This document shows positions 1-12,009 of a stretch of DNA of 64,000 nt, one piece after another (the stretch's first letter is position 1; every line of letters begins with the position of its first letter). Source of the stretch: Castor canadensis. Taxonomy: Eukaryota > Chordata > Mammalia > Rodentia > Castoridae. Location of the stretch: NCBI RefSeq assembly GCF_047511655.1, contig NC_133386.1, positions 129,955,866 through 130,019,865 of the forward strand, written 5' to 3'. A program made the translations under genes and the position numbers. The notes below the pieces were generated by a model that was not told the DNA's origin, made no database searches, and was given only the letters and a program-made list of their open reading frames with translations.

Positions 1-2780
1 TGGAAACAGGAGTAAAGAATGCCCAAGAAAGAAGGCCCTAACAGGCCCCTCCCTGAGTACTACACGGAGGTCAAGACTGAGTTGGACACTATGGAAAGAT
101 TCATGAAGTCAGGGCTGGAGACACACTTGCACACACCTGCCTGTTTACTCTCTCTGTTATTTATTGTATCTTAATCTGCAAACTGTCATCCTATCACCCA
201 GCCCAGTGAGGACCTCGCAACTTTTTTGGAAGGATTTCCCAGAGCTCTGTTTATTGCAAAGTGAAGTCAATGCAAGCCAGCTGGTGAGTGACAATTCCAC
301 TGCCTCGGTCCACCCCAGGGTGTAGACCAAACACCACATGACATAGACTCTGAGCGGCCGTAGTACTTGGCACCTGGACGAAGGGTGTGTAGTGCAGTCA
401 GGTAAAAATGGTGCTATTCAAGCAACATGCAGACGTTTCCCAGAGATCAAATTTGTTTCAGGAGCTCCATACGCCTGACCTTCTAGTTCATTTACTGTAA
501 GACAAAAGCCCCATATAAAATGAGGCAATAGCATTACCACAACCTGATAGAGTCAGAATCCTTTCTGCAGTACAGGAAAGGTGCGGGAGTCAGCAAGGAA
601 GGACAACCTCATTATTCACAGCTGCACTGCTCTTATTCTCTTGGGAGATTTTCATACGCACATAGAGACAAATGCTGGTGAACGCCTCCAGCTCTTAAGC
701 TATGTTCACCTCAGCTTATGGGTGCCTTGGCTACCTGGTGGAAATGAAAGTTGTGTTGCTCTTTGCCAGGCCCTGCTTTGAGGAAGGTGTTTGCAACTTC
801 TGTGCTATTAATGGTACAGATATGCTAGCTATTATCCTTCTTTGCAATGATTCATGGCAAAAATGAGAAAGAAATTTCACTTAATCTGTTCAGCAAGACA
901 AGAGGCGGGTTACATAGTCTTTATTTTGTTGTTATTGAGACAAATAGTGTAAAAAATAGGACTCGTCTTTTCTAGCCATTATCTTTTCTCCACCATATTT
1001 CTCCTAAGGCAACAGAATAATAGGTCTGGACAGCTCTAAACCAGGTCTGGAGCTCTGAGAAGAGAGCATAGCAAGTAGTCCAGTGTTTTCCTCACCCCAT
1101 CACTCACCCTCTCCCTAACACAGCTGACAGGCCTTGAGGGCTGTCAGCTTCACAAGGGAGGGACTTGTCTCACTCTGTGCCTTGAGGACTGTCAGCTTCA
1201 CAAGGGAGGGACTTGTCTCACTCTGTTTGTGTGTCTCTGTAGCCCCTTCTCACTTTGATCCAGGCCTTCACAGCAGGATCCTGGGCCTGAGTATATTTGC
1301 TCAGTAAAGGCTTGTTTGTCCACAACTGACCCTTGGGATGTTGGCCATCCAAAATGGGTGAGCTGGAAGAGGACGGAGGAACAGTTCGAGAAGGTGAATG
1401 GTTTGGCACAGGCTGTTGCAGTGAGGGCCAAACATCCAAAAAGTGTGAGGATATAGGACCGTCACCCTACTCATGGGTATACTGACGATTGTAACTTAAT
1501 ATCACTTGGGATTTGTCATTAAGGTATTTGAAGAGTAGAGTGGCTGAGGCTAGTAATGGAAAAGGCCCAGCTAGGTGGTTGTCACTTTTTGGGGGGCAGA
1601 AACAGGTTCACTGAGCAATCTTATTTGTGCCCCTCCCCTAAACACAGAGGAGATGGGAGGCCTGGACCAGAGCAAGCACAGTCTTTATTAAGTCCAAACT
1701 GTGCCACTAAATAGGAAGCTGAAGAGCTGGTGTGGAGCTCCTCCATCTTCCTGCTATTTTTGTAACACATTGATTTCTCTTTTATTGTTATATCTTTGTT
1801 TCTCAGAGACTAGTAAATGCCACAGGAGGTTCCCCAGAGCAGCTAAATCTCCCAGCCCAAGAATTAAAAGATCTAATTTGTCTGAAATTGACCTAAACCT
1901 TTCAAGACATGTTTGTCCCTGATGCAGAAAGTCCTTTGAGAGGATGCAAGAAAGGAATTTCAATTTCTGAAGAACTCTGACCAGAATATGGATTAGGGAC
2001 AAGGTAATGACAAGTCTCTGATTTATAGCAAGAAGAGTCCCTGGTATAATTTAGTTAGTGGATCTAAAACCTCAGTGCTTTAGAGTTATGTGGATTTTTC
2101 AAACAGATTCCTGAGCTGCCATCCAGAGCTACTGTGCCAAAATTTGATTTTTAAACAAGCCTCTCAGCAGTGTTTGATAGAGGAATTCTGCAGATCATGA
2201 CGTGAAAAACAATGCTGTGAATACTTGTTGGCTTGGCTTTTATGTAGGAATACAGTTTTAATGCCATTTTGATCAGATGAACTCAAGCAATTCAAAGAAC
2301 AGACCTCAGGAGTAACAAACATTCAAAAAACAAGATGGATTGTAGGACCAGCATTTATGGTAAAAAGAGCAAGTAGTAAAACAATCCTGATCATTAAGAT
2401 AAAAGAAACAAGATGGTCCCGAGGTGAATGGACCAGGGAAACTAATGATGCAGCAGCATTTGAAGGAGGGAGCAAGCTCATGCAGAGGCTCATGCCATCC
2501 GTCTTTGTAGGACACTTGATTCTCTCCTCCACCCCAAAAGAATGGACGTGGTTGAATGAGCATCAACGTTTCAAGGAGGGTTTAGAGATGAATTAGAGAC
2601 TTTAAAGATAAGCTAGACGCACTGGTGACTTTATCCATTTGAAGATAGTTGATTTTCAAACAACTTACAATTTTTGTTCCTCCCCACGTTCTACCTAAGA
2701 CAAAGATTCTTCTACTCTCTCCATTTCTCTGCTATTTGGATACTCTTGACTCTCTCATGGATCCAGGGCATGTGCAGTTA
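1..2780. other. Intergenic stretch, no gene recognised
   Basis: Short open frames here (all under 105 codons) lack recognisable domains and look like chance frames. Apart from the small tandem duplication at 1131-1226, no repeat family was recognised with confidence. The stretch probably belongs to the TENM4-NARS2 intergenic region, because NARS2 begins at the right end of the window. No TENM4 exon was seen. Confidence 0.5.
1131..1226. repeat. 48-bp tandem duplication, two copies
   Basis: Units 1131-1178 and 1179-1226 both run from 'gccttgagg' to 'ctcactctgt' and differ at about one or two bases (for example ggg versus gga near the start). The near identity suggests a fairly recent local duplication. 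No function is apparent. Confidence 0.9.
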
Positions 2781-2784
2781 TGTT

Positions 2785-3125
2785 CTTCGGTTGGCTGGGA
2801 AGAAGATACCCTGAAATCCTAACCCCCAATGTTAAGAAATTTGAAATAAGACCTCGTGGGATAATTAGTTCATGGGCGTAGAGCCCTCATGATGACATTT
2901 AGTGCCTATATAAGAAGAGAGATGAGAGCTGGCCTCCTCTTTCTCTACTCGATGCCATGTGAAGACACAATGGAAAGACAATCCTGAAACTCAGGAACAA
3001 GGTCCACAGGAGACTCCAGTCCTGCTGTCTTCTCTATCTTGTACTTCCCGGGCTCCAGACTTGTGAGAAATAGATGTGTTTTGTTCAGGTCACCTGGACT
3101 ATTGTATCTATTGTTATGTTCTAAT
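2785..3125 (+). mobile_element. MaLR-type (ERVL-MaLR, MST/MLT1-like) solo LTR
   Basis: The order of landmarks matches the remembered MST/MLT1 consensus: 'ctgaaatcctaacccccaat', then 'agccctcatgatga', then 'gatgccatgtgaagacacaa', then 'acttcccgggctccagac', then 'tgtgagaaatagatg', ending near 'ctattgtatctattgttat'. These LTRs belong to a very old non-autonomous ERVL-related family. No flanking internal sequence was recognised, so this is a solo LTR. Subfamily is not resolved. Confidence 0.75.
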
Positions 3126-3213
3126 AGGTATCCTGAGATGGAGACAAAAGCAAAACAAAAATACCTATGTTCTAATAGGTAGACAGAGATGGAGACAAAA
3201 GCAAAACAAAAAT
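3115..3213. repeat. 51-bp tandem duplication at the 3' end of the MaLR LTR
   Basis: The segment starting 'tatgttctaataggta' at 3115 recurs at 3166, and both copies continue through 'gagatggagacaaaagc' into 'aaaacaaaaat'. The copies differ at only a few bases. The duplication overlaps the end of the MaLR-like LTR and runs into an A-rich stretch. Confidence 0.85.
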
Positions 3214-3559
3214 AATAATGATAAAAAAAATTCCAGGTATAAATAAGTCTAGCAGACAATCATCAAATCATCAGTTAAAATATAAATTCTAAAAATATTT
3301 TTTAAATTAACTGGAAGATAAGGATGAATAAGAGTATACCAAATAAAAGAAAATGAAAGAGTTTCACTAATTATGTTAGGAGATGGCTAGATTGCAGGGA
3401 AAGCTTCTGAAGAGAAGGTGAAAGATTGTAAACCATGGGGCTTATATCAATGTGACATCTATACTGCTGAGATTTCTGTGTCAAAGCTCATATTCCACAG
3501 AACAACTGTTCAAAAGAACAAGGAAATAAAAGACTTTAACAACACTATAAACCATCAAG

Positions 3560-5930
3560 GCCAAAGAGATGCCTATACAACATTCCACCCAGTTTTTCTC
3601 AAGTACATATGAAATATCCTTCAGTAGAATAAACTAAACCCATCCACATGTAGTCAGAGTTACATAACATGACTGAGATCTCTCCCAGAAATGTAAGATT
3701 GGTTTTATCTGAGAATCAATTAATATAATGCTCAATTTCAATAGAATAAAAGACAAAAAATGGCCTTCCTAACAGACTGAGAAAAACTGGGCAAAAACCA
3801 ACACCTTTTTCATGACTAAGCCAATTAGGCATATAAAGAGATTTTCTTAACTTGAAAAAGGGCACCTATGAAAAACCCTCAGCTAACTTAACACTCAGTG
3901 GTATAACATTGAATCCTTTTTTCTGTAACAAAGAATAAGAGAGGAAAAAGGGTAAGAGAAAAAGGTATTAATAGATGAATGAATAAAGAAAATGTGGTAT
4001 ATACACATACAATGGAATATTATTCAGTCATAAAGAAGAAAATTATGTAATTTGTAGGAAATAGATGGAACTAGAGAGCATCTAGTAGGTGAAATAACTG
4101 AGTCAGAAAGCCAAATATGACATGTTTTATCCCATATGCAGAATCTCAATTTTTTTAATGAAGGTAGAAGGGGGACTACTTGTGGGGAAGTCAGTAGCAG
4201 GAGGAAAGAGGCAAGAGAGCATGTGAGCATGTAGGGAGGTGACTATGATCTCGTGCACAATATACAAGCTGACAATGATACTATTAAACCCATTATTTTG
4301 AACAATTAAGAAAAGAAAAAATGAGAAGGATGAACATTTTGCCACTTCTACTCAAATTTATATTGGAGGTTCTAACCAGGGCAATTAGATAAGAAAAAGA
4401 AATAAAAGACATTTAGGTTGGAAAGGAAAAAGTAAAGCTATCTCTACTTATAGATGACATCATCTTGTATATGGAAAACCCTAAGAGACCCAAAGGAAAC
4501 ACTGGAACTAATAAATGGGTAAAGCAAAGATGCAGGGCATGAGGTCATGTATGAAAAAACTGTATTTATGTGTACTTGCAATTAACAATTGAGAAATGAA
4601 ATTAAGAAAGCAATTCCACTCTTGGGTGTATACTCAAGGCAGTGTAAGTCAGCATGCAATAGACACCAGCACACATGTGCTTACAGCAGCACTATTTATA
4701 ATAGCCATCTTATGGAGTCAGATTAGGTGCCCATCAACAGATGAAGGAATAAAGAAAATATGGTAGATGGTATCTAGCTTTTTGTTGTTGCTGTTGTATT
4801 ATTTTTAGAAATTAGCACACCAATCAAAAATTTTCCAGGAACTGTCAGGAACCAAGTAACAAAAACGGTCTTGAAAATGAACAAAGTTGGATGAGTCACT
4901 TTCTCTGATTTCAAAAATTTCTATAAAACTACAGTAATCAGAACAGTTTAGTACGAGCCATAGGATAAATATTTTATGGAAATAGACTGAGATTCCAGAA
5001 AAAAACCCTTGCATTTATGATCAACTGACTTCAAGAAATGGTGCGAAGAAATTCAGGGGGAAATAAAATTGTGTACAACAAGTGCAAAATGCATGAATGA
5101 AGATGCATCTTTACTGACATTATACAAAAAAGGCTCCAATGAGTCTCAGACTCAGTGTAGGATAGGATTTAACACTGGGTAAACATTAGATGAGCATAAA
5201 GGGTTAAGTCCTTTTGACCTTGGATTAGCCAAAGGCTTTGCAGATATGACAATAAAAGCACATGTGTCAAAAGAAAAAAGACAAATTGTGTTTCACCAAA
5301 ATTTTAAAACTTTTGTTCCTTAAAGCATAGAACCAAGGAAGTATAAATGATAACCCATAGTTCAAGAGAAAATATTTCTGATAAAAGATTTGTATCTAGA
5401 ATACTTAATGAACTCTTAAAACTTAGTCATAAAATGACAACCCAATTAAAAATGGACAAAAGAAGCAAAACATATAACCACCAAGTATGTGCAAACATTC
5501 AGCATCACTAATCACGAAAGAATTGATACCCAACTCACAATGACATATGACTTCAAATCCAGTAAAGTAACTAGAATCAAAAAGAACAGCAGGGAAATAG
5601 GAACAATTATACATTGCCAGTGGTAATGCACAATGGTGTATGGCACTTTGGGAAAACAGCCTGGCAGTTACTTGAAATGGTAATATGGAGTATCTATATT
5701 CTACTCTTAGGCACATTCCTAAAAGGAGAGAAAAAGATATATTTGCATCAAAACTTATACATAGATGTTTGTAGCAGAAATGTTTGAAACGACCAAGAAG
5801 TGGAAACAATGTGAATGTCCATCAACTGAGCGGTGTATCTATGCCATGGAATATTATTCTGCTATTAAAAGAAATGAAGTACTGTTATATGCCATGACCT
5901 GAAAGCATCATATACTATAATGGGATGATG
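3560..5930 (+). mobile_element. Degenerate L1 ORF2 and 3'-end fragments, sense
   Basis: Several blocks match the conserved end of mammalian L1 ORF2. Examples are 'acaatggaatattattcag' near 4010, 'tagatgacatcatcttgtat' near 4450, 'agcagcactatttataatag' near 4685, and a longer stretch at 5600-5900 with 'tttgggaaaacagcctggca', 'gaccaagaagtggaaacaat' and 'catggaatattattctgcta'. No long open frame survives. The landmark 'atggaatattattc' occurs more than once, so at least two insertions or a rearranged copy are present. Old, inactive L1. Confidence 0.8.
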
Positions 5931-7580
5931 ACCATGTTTTAAAATTGATTGCAGTGACAGTGCAAACTCTGTGACTATGCCAAAAATATCTGAATTCTAT
6001 ACTTCCCAAACAAGCAAACAAAAAGCGTACTCATCACTTATCGTATGCCTAGAATAGCAATTACCAGCTTCCTCGTCAGTACTTCAATGAGGACAGATCT
6101 CAGGAATGACCTGCCTAGTCATTCCTGAGCCAGTTCTCAGATGGGCTGGAAGGTGCATCTGGAGAGAAATGCCAGTGGAGTAAGGACAGAGGAGAGGTAG
6201 TGGTTAATGAAGAGAGGGAAGTTGGTGAGTTCTTGTGTGCTTATGTGAGTTTAAAAACAAATACCAAAAAACAGTAATTATAAGAAGTCAGAACTCTTAT
6301 TTTCTTCTCATTACTTTTAAAATTAATCCAAAGTTGGCTTAGAAATGAATTGACATTTTTTAAAAAATTGAATTCATGGTTTTTTACATTTAATTACTTT
6401 CAAACTCAGTGTTCTCACCCTCAAAAAAGGCATTTAAACACAGACATCCTGGTTTTCCTGCCTTCAGTAGAACAGATAAAATGAATCCTAATTTCACAAG
6501 TTAAGAGAATGAAAAGGCTGAAGATACAACTGTGAATGACTTAGACCAATGAGTTCTGCACCATCAAGGTGGACTGAACAGAAAGGGTGCACATATGGGC
6601 TCTGCTGAATGCTTTAACAAATTGAGAAGTGATTCTTGAGTTTGACAGCTAAGATTTTCATTAAGTACCTTCAATGACTCCAAGATCTATCTGTGACCCC
6701 ATCCTACTTTTTAACCTTTAAACTCGGTCTTTCCCTACCAATCCATGAACCCTCACTCCCATTCCCTCTGTCTGCAGAGTGCATGCAGGGTTCTTCTCTG
6801 CCTATTAAAACTGCACCCGTCTTTTAAGGTCCATCTCAATGGTTCTATCTTTAAGGATACTTCTGATTTCTCCACCTGGTATTGTCTCTCTCAACTGTAA
6901 GCTTTGCACAACACTTCCTTTGAACATCTTGTAAGTAATTGCATGTCACAATATAGTATAGATTATTTCCATACTAGAATTTAAGTTAGTAAGCGGTTTG
7001 CTTCTGGGAAGGCTCTCATATCTTTGTGAGAAGGTATAGAACATCATCACTTCTCTCTGGTATGACCTATATTATTTCTACTCTATCTTTATAGATTCAG
7101 TTCTCCACATTAAGAAATGTCTTCTGATAGAATTGATCTGAAATGTTGGCAATATTTAGATTAGAGAAATAATCTCTAATAATGCCCTTATTTCTTACTG
7201 TTTTCTTCTTACTCTGCCATACCTCTTGTCCCCCCCAAAAAAGCACTCAAAGCTATATTTTATATTTTCCAACTTTCTCTCATTTCTCTAACTGAGAAAA
7301 AGATCCACCAGTGAGACTGATCAGTCTCTTATCTCATTATGGAGTATAGACTCTGGGTTAACTTGCAAAGTAGGGACTGTTTTCAGGGGTAGAATGGGGA
7401 GATAAGTGACTAATTGTCATTTCTATGGCTATTTTGTGGTAGAGGAGAAAAAAGGCTTACTATAAAATTAAAATGGTCTTGTATGGATAAGCACTATAAA
7501 AAGTTAAAAATAGAAAAGAAAAATGTGGAGATGCCATCACTCTAGGGGAACTGCAAATATAGGAAAGCATTAAAATCGTT
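5931..7580. other. Unique-looking noncoding sequence
   Basis: AT-rich sequence without recognisable coding potential. The polypyrimidine tract near 7210-7235 (including a C-run followed by an A-run) is the only compositional feature noted. No repeat family was assigned with confidence. Confidence 0.45.
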
Positions 7581-7584
7581 AACA

Positions 7585-7770
7585 TTTATCAAGAGCTTCC
7601 AGTGTGCCAACTACTCTGCTGAGCACTTTTTATGTTATCTTATTAACTCTTTCAATCTTAGGTCCTATTGTTTTCTTCATTTTGAAGACAAAGAAACTGA
7701 AGCAGAAAAAGTTAAGAAATGTGTACACTGTCATACAATAAGCACAAATGAGTTAATCAAATTATCTAAC
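7585..7770 (+). mobile_element. MIR SINE fragment
   Basis: The sequence follows the MIR core: 'gagcactttttatgttatct', then a pyrimidine-rich part, then 'ttcattttgaagacaaagaa' and 'ctgaagcagaaaaagttaag', corresponding to the MIR 'ttttacagatgaggaaactgaggc' region. MIRs are ancient tRNA-derived SINEs shared by all mammals. Confidence 0.7.
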
Positions 7771-7979
7771 ATAGTCTCAACTAGCTTCCCTATTCTTCTG
7801 TCTTATGAGGTGAACAGATATTCAGCCTTTCTGGCCTCATCACAATATTTTTTTTAATAACTTGTGCCTAGGTCATTGCAATTTGATCTCTGCATCCCTC
7901 AGTAACTCCTTCACCACAAAATCAAGAAGAAGCAGAGAAGATATAGCCACTCAATAATCTTCTTTTTCTGCTTACTAGG

Positions 7980-8250
7980 TTTTCCCTGAACTAAAGAGAA
8001 ACACTCTGATGGAAGAAGGGAGGCTGTGGGGAAAGGGTGTAGGAAGGTGAATATGGTGCAAATTCTTGTACACATGTATGGGAGTGGAAAAATGATACCT
8101 GTTGAAACTATTCCAAGAATGGGGGAGGGGGAATAATGAAGAATGTTGCAGGGGGTAAACTCAACTATGATATATTTGATATGTTATAAGAACTTTTGTA
8201 AATGCCACAATTCCCAGCACAACAATAAAAATTATTTTAAAAAGAAACAT
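7980..8250 (+). mobile_element. L1 3'-end fragment, sense
   Basis: A G-rich stretch ('gaatgggggagggggaataa') is followed by 'acaattcccagcacaacaat' and then 'aataaaaattattttaaaaa', the layout of a rodent L1 3' untranslated region ending in a polyadenylation signal and A-rich tail. ORF2 sequence was not recognised upstream, as expected for a 5'-truncated insertion. Confidence 0.55.
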
Positions 8251-8970
8251 TTTGAGCATCAAAAACAAGAAAAGTAGCATTAAGAAAGGACATATGAAAA
8301 ATTCAAGGTCAAAGAAATAAAGGTGGTTTAATCTATCCTTACTCCTGGATTTTGAAATGTTTATCTAGAAACACTAACTTAAATGAATTCAGATAAAGAA
8401 CATTTCATGTGAAGGGAAGCAGATGGAAGCCTGTCATGGTCTTTACATATTCAGTCATTCCCTCCACAAATACCAAAGTGCCTACTATGTGTAGGAATTC
8501 TCAGCGAGAAGCACAAACACGGTCTTTATTGCAGAAATGAGGGAGGGAAGCACACAGAAACTTTTACTCACATAATTCCATAAAGACAGGGGCTTTGACT
8601 TGAGAGAATTGGGAACCCAGGCTGACCCGAGTTGGCAAAGAAAGTGCCCCGAGGACAATGTGCTTAAACTGAGATTTGAAAGTGACAAGGAGAACTGAAG
8701 GCTGTTATTTAGAAGGAAAAAGTGAAAAAGATGCTGAAAAGGAGAAGCTGGACCTAAATAGTATTCTAAATTATGCAAGTGATTGAACTTTAGAATATGT
8801 CTAAAGGAGTGCAGCGTAACACTTCAAAATGTATATTACAGCATAAATAAATGTTATTGAAGTGTTTACAGAAATAACACAAAACTATTTCAAGGCCTGG
8901 ATAGAACTCACTAGGATTACTCTACCAAGACCCATTATTATCCAAAGAAATTTAGTATCTTTAAGGAAAA
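8251..8970. other. Noncoding sequence, possible L2/MER remnant
   Basis: Around 8620-8710 the text resembles old repeat consensus ('taaactgagatttgaaagtg'), but similarity is too weak to name a family. A 97-codon open frame on the - strand here has no recognisable features. Confidence 0.3.
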
Positions 8971-8971
8971 T

Positions 8972-9057
8972 TTGAGGCTGGGGATGTAGTTAGTTCAGTG
9001 GTAGAGTGATTGCTTAGCATGCACAAGGTGCTAAGATTTATCCATTTATCCCCAATA

Positions 9058-9060
<3 letters not shown>
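8972..9060 (+). mobile_element. ID-like tRNA-derived SINE
   Basis: The element begins 'gaggctggggatgtagttag', continues with 'cagtggtagagtgattgctt', 'agcatgcacaagg', and ends 'ccccaatacca' before a CA tail. This is the rodent ID layout, derived from a tRNA-Ala/BC1-type gene, with recognisable A-box and B-box regions. A small internal duplication ('agttagttcag', 'tttatccatttatcc') is present. Confidence 0.85.

Positions 9061-9088
<28 letters not shown>
9058..9088. repeat. (CA)n microsatellite at the SINE tail
   Basis: An uninterrupted CA dinucleotide run directly follows the ID-like SINE, replacing its expected A-rich tail. Such tails commonly seed microsatellites. Confidence 0.95.
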
Positions 9089-9090
<2 letters not shown>

Positions 9091-9093
<3 letters not shown>

Positions 9094-11920
9094 TCTGCAC
9101 TTGACAAAACACTGTACATAAACTAGATGCTCAAAGATGCCCAGTAAAGACTTCCTGAAAGGGTGACTGAAATTCCTGTTCTCAGATAATTTTTAGTGCT
9201 AATTTGCTTTAGTCATTTAATGTAGATAGCAAATTCTTTATACCAGTGCAAAATAAATGTCAGCTCAATCAAAATTGAGCTACCTCAGATTTTCACTTAA
9301 TCTCAATTTAAGTTTGTATTAAATGAAGAAAAATTCAATTCAAAAGGAATCTGCTTAGAAATACTTTCTGCATTTTTGTGAAAAATGAGAAACCTGAATG
9401 GGAGTTTATTCCTAGAATTATTGACAAAGTTTCAAACTTAATAAACAAATTGTCCTTTCACTTACTAACAAGGAAAGATAGCTTTAGTCATCTGATTTCA
9501 AGTAGTTCACTGTTAATTATCCTGTATTTGGACTCCACAAAATGATAATAAATGATAAAACTTCCAGGTCCATTTGCAGAGTCCAATTGAAACACTATCA
9601 ACATATCAACTGGAAATGATTGCTTAAGTTTCACACACACACACACACAAAACATCCTTTTCATAGACTCTCTTATTCACAAGATAAACAATCTTTTATT
9701 GACCACCCTGATAGATGTCGGTTCTCTAGTTCATATGTGATCTCTAGTTGTTTATGTTTTTAATTACAAAAAACTTTTGATATCAAGGTACATTGTTTTG
9801 TCTGCTACTTACTTCAGCTTAGAAAGTACCTAAGCTGTAACTAGCTCTTGGTATACTTGTTTTTCATGAGTTCATAAAGCAAATACAAATTTGGATTCCG
9901 TCAGGGTTGTATGCATTGTGCATTTAGAAATGGATTAACAAGCACTGCGTGCATCATATCAAGCACACATACACGATCACACAAATTCACATCGTAGCCT
10001 GAAATCCTGTTTCATTTCCCAGCATGTTTTAACCTACATTCATACTAATTAGTACACTAGAAACTCTCCTCACATTTTGAGCCACTGGAAGCCTTTTGTT
10101 GTTATTAAGGAATTACTTAAAAGTTTATTTCTTCTATGTAAGAAAAATATAGATATTTTGGGGAAAAAATGGTATACCTAGTTCACTAGAGTTATGAGAG
10201 CCAAATAGCACTCAGTTAGATATTCAACAATAATGAATAAATATCAGTAAGGAGGGATCGTTTTGCTTATTAAGTGCTCAAAGATACAACATCAAAATGG
10301 ATATAAAACAAAACAGCTGCACTCATAAGCAGCAGCATCCATAAACCATGGCTACAAAATGCAGATTTAGGAAGTATTTGCAAGAAAGATTTCCACTTAT
10401 CTTGTTATTTCCTTCTCTGCTCTGTATGAGGCAGTGCCCTCCAAAGCCTAGGCCCTGGCGGGCTTGCCCCCCAAGTCTTCCCAGCAGGCTCCTGTAAACA
10501 GGAGGTGCTGAGGTGCCCTGGCTCTCTGACTCTGAAGTTGCATCCACCCTCACTGACTGAGTTGCTCCTCCCTGGGCATTGGTTCTGGAGTAAGATATTG
10601 CAGTGTTGGGTTTTTAACTGCTGATGTCAAGACTATGTTTTCACTATCTGGTTGTTATCAATTCTTTGCTTCTCACTGGCATTATTACTCAGAAATACTA
10701 CCTCATAATCAGTTAGGCCATTCCAAAATCTATATCCTGTTTCATTATGCCATCGGGGAGAGGAGAGAGACTGGAGCAGTTCTGAGATATGATGCAAGAA
10801 GAAGAAAGGGGCAGGAAATATGTGACCTGCAAATTCACATATTTCACACTCAAGCAGGATTTCTCCATTTAGTTTTCTATTAAAAGCTGAATAATTGCAA
10901 TATGAGAGCAAGAACACAAGATTGAAAAGTAACAACTAAACAACATATCATTCCATAAGGAGTTGAAAATGAAAAGTAAATTAACTGAGTGTTGGCAAGT
11001 ATCGATATCCTGGTAACATAAAACCCATCAGCGCTCGTGTATGTGATACCACGTCAAACAACTCCCTGGAAATGGAAACAAAATGCATTCACTTAATGCA
11101 TGCAGATTCTAAGGTCAGGGAATCCGTATTTGTTCATGGCAAAAAGGCATTGATGACTCAGCTCTTCCAAACATATGGGAAATTTGTCACACTTATCATC
11201 CATGCATCATTATCTATGGTTCCTGCAGGGACCCCAGCTTTTAATTTTCTAACCACACTTAAAATCTCAATCACATGTTAGATGTCATATCATTTACAGT
11301 CATTTTATTTTAAGGTAATAAAAAGGTTCAATAAACGGAAGGCACTATATTTACTTTACCACACAACTAAGGAAATTTAGGTAGATATGAGAGATATTGG
11401 TCCACAGTCTTATCAAGACAAAGGAAATTAGGGCTGTATAAGGGAAAAGCAGTGATAATAAAGGCATATGGAGAACTGACATAAAAATAAGTCAGCAGGA
11501 AAAGTAAACTGTTACCTTTTTCATTTAAAGAGTAAATAAGAAGTTAGTAATAGTGTTATGATTAAATAATGCAACTCACATGGAAAGAGATAATAATATT
11601 ATATCATAAGTGAAATACAGGAGACCTAGTATTCAATAGGATGCTCAACATGTGCACTGTTTAACTTACTGTTAAATACATGTCTAAGTTACAGTTCTGC
11701 TTGGTTAATTTGTTTTAAAACTGAACAGCAAAACAATAATTATCCCTTCATATATGCAAGACATTCCTAAGCATTTGTTTTAAAGCTAGCTAGGAAACAG
11801 TGGGGGAAAGCAGATAAAGTCTCCTAAGGAGACATCATATTCTATTATTAACCAAATGCCCTATTAAAATTTTTATAAAAGTTAACTTTTAAAAAAATCA
11901 ATGGAATTACTGTCATATCT
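9091..11920. other. AT-rich noncoding sequence
   Basis: No gene or repeat family was recognised with confidence, apart from a short (CA)n run at 9632-9649. A GC-richer block at about 10430-10580 stands out from its AT-rich surroundings. It contains a 76-codon open frame on the - strand without known features, so coding is not supported. Confidence 0.4.
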
Positions 11921-11924
11921 CTTT

Positions 11925-12005
11925 ATTCTGATGGATGGCATTGGTGGGTAGCTGCAGGACTTTGAGCAAGTCACTTTTCCTCTCTTTCTTTGTCTCCTCT
12001 GTTAG
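11925..12005 (+). mobile_element. MIR SINE fragment
   Basis: 'ctttgagcaagtcacttttc' followed by 'ctctctttctttgtctcctc' matches the conserved MIR segment 'cttgggcaagtcacttaacctctct'. Only this central part is recognisable. Confidence 0.6.
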
Positions 12006-12009
12006 CTGC

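Noticed and set aside
5423-5809. 128-codon open frame on the - strand
   Set aside because: It is antisense to L1 ORF2-derived sequence.
8972-9060. ID-like elements as true tRNA genes
   Set aside because: They have tRNA-like box motifs but no complete cloverleaf, and they end in A- or CA-rich tails, so they are SINEs.
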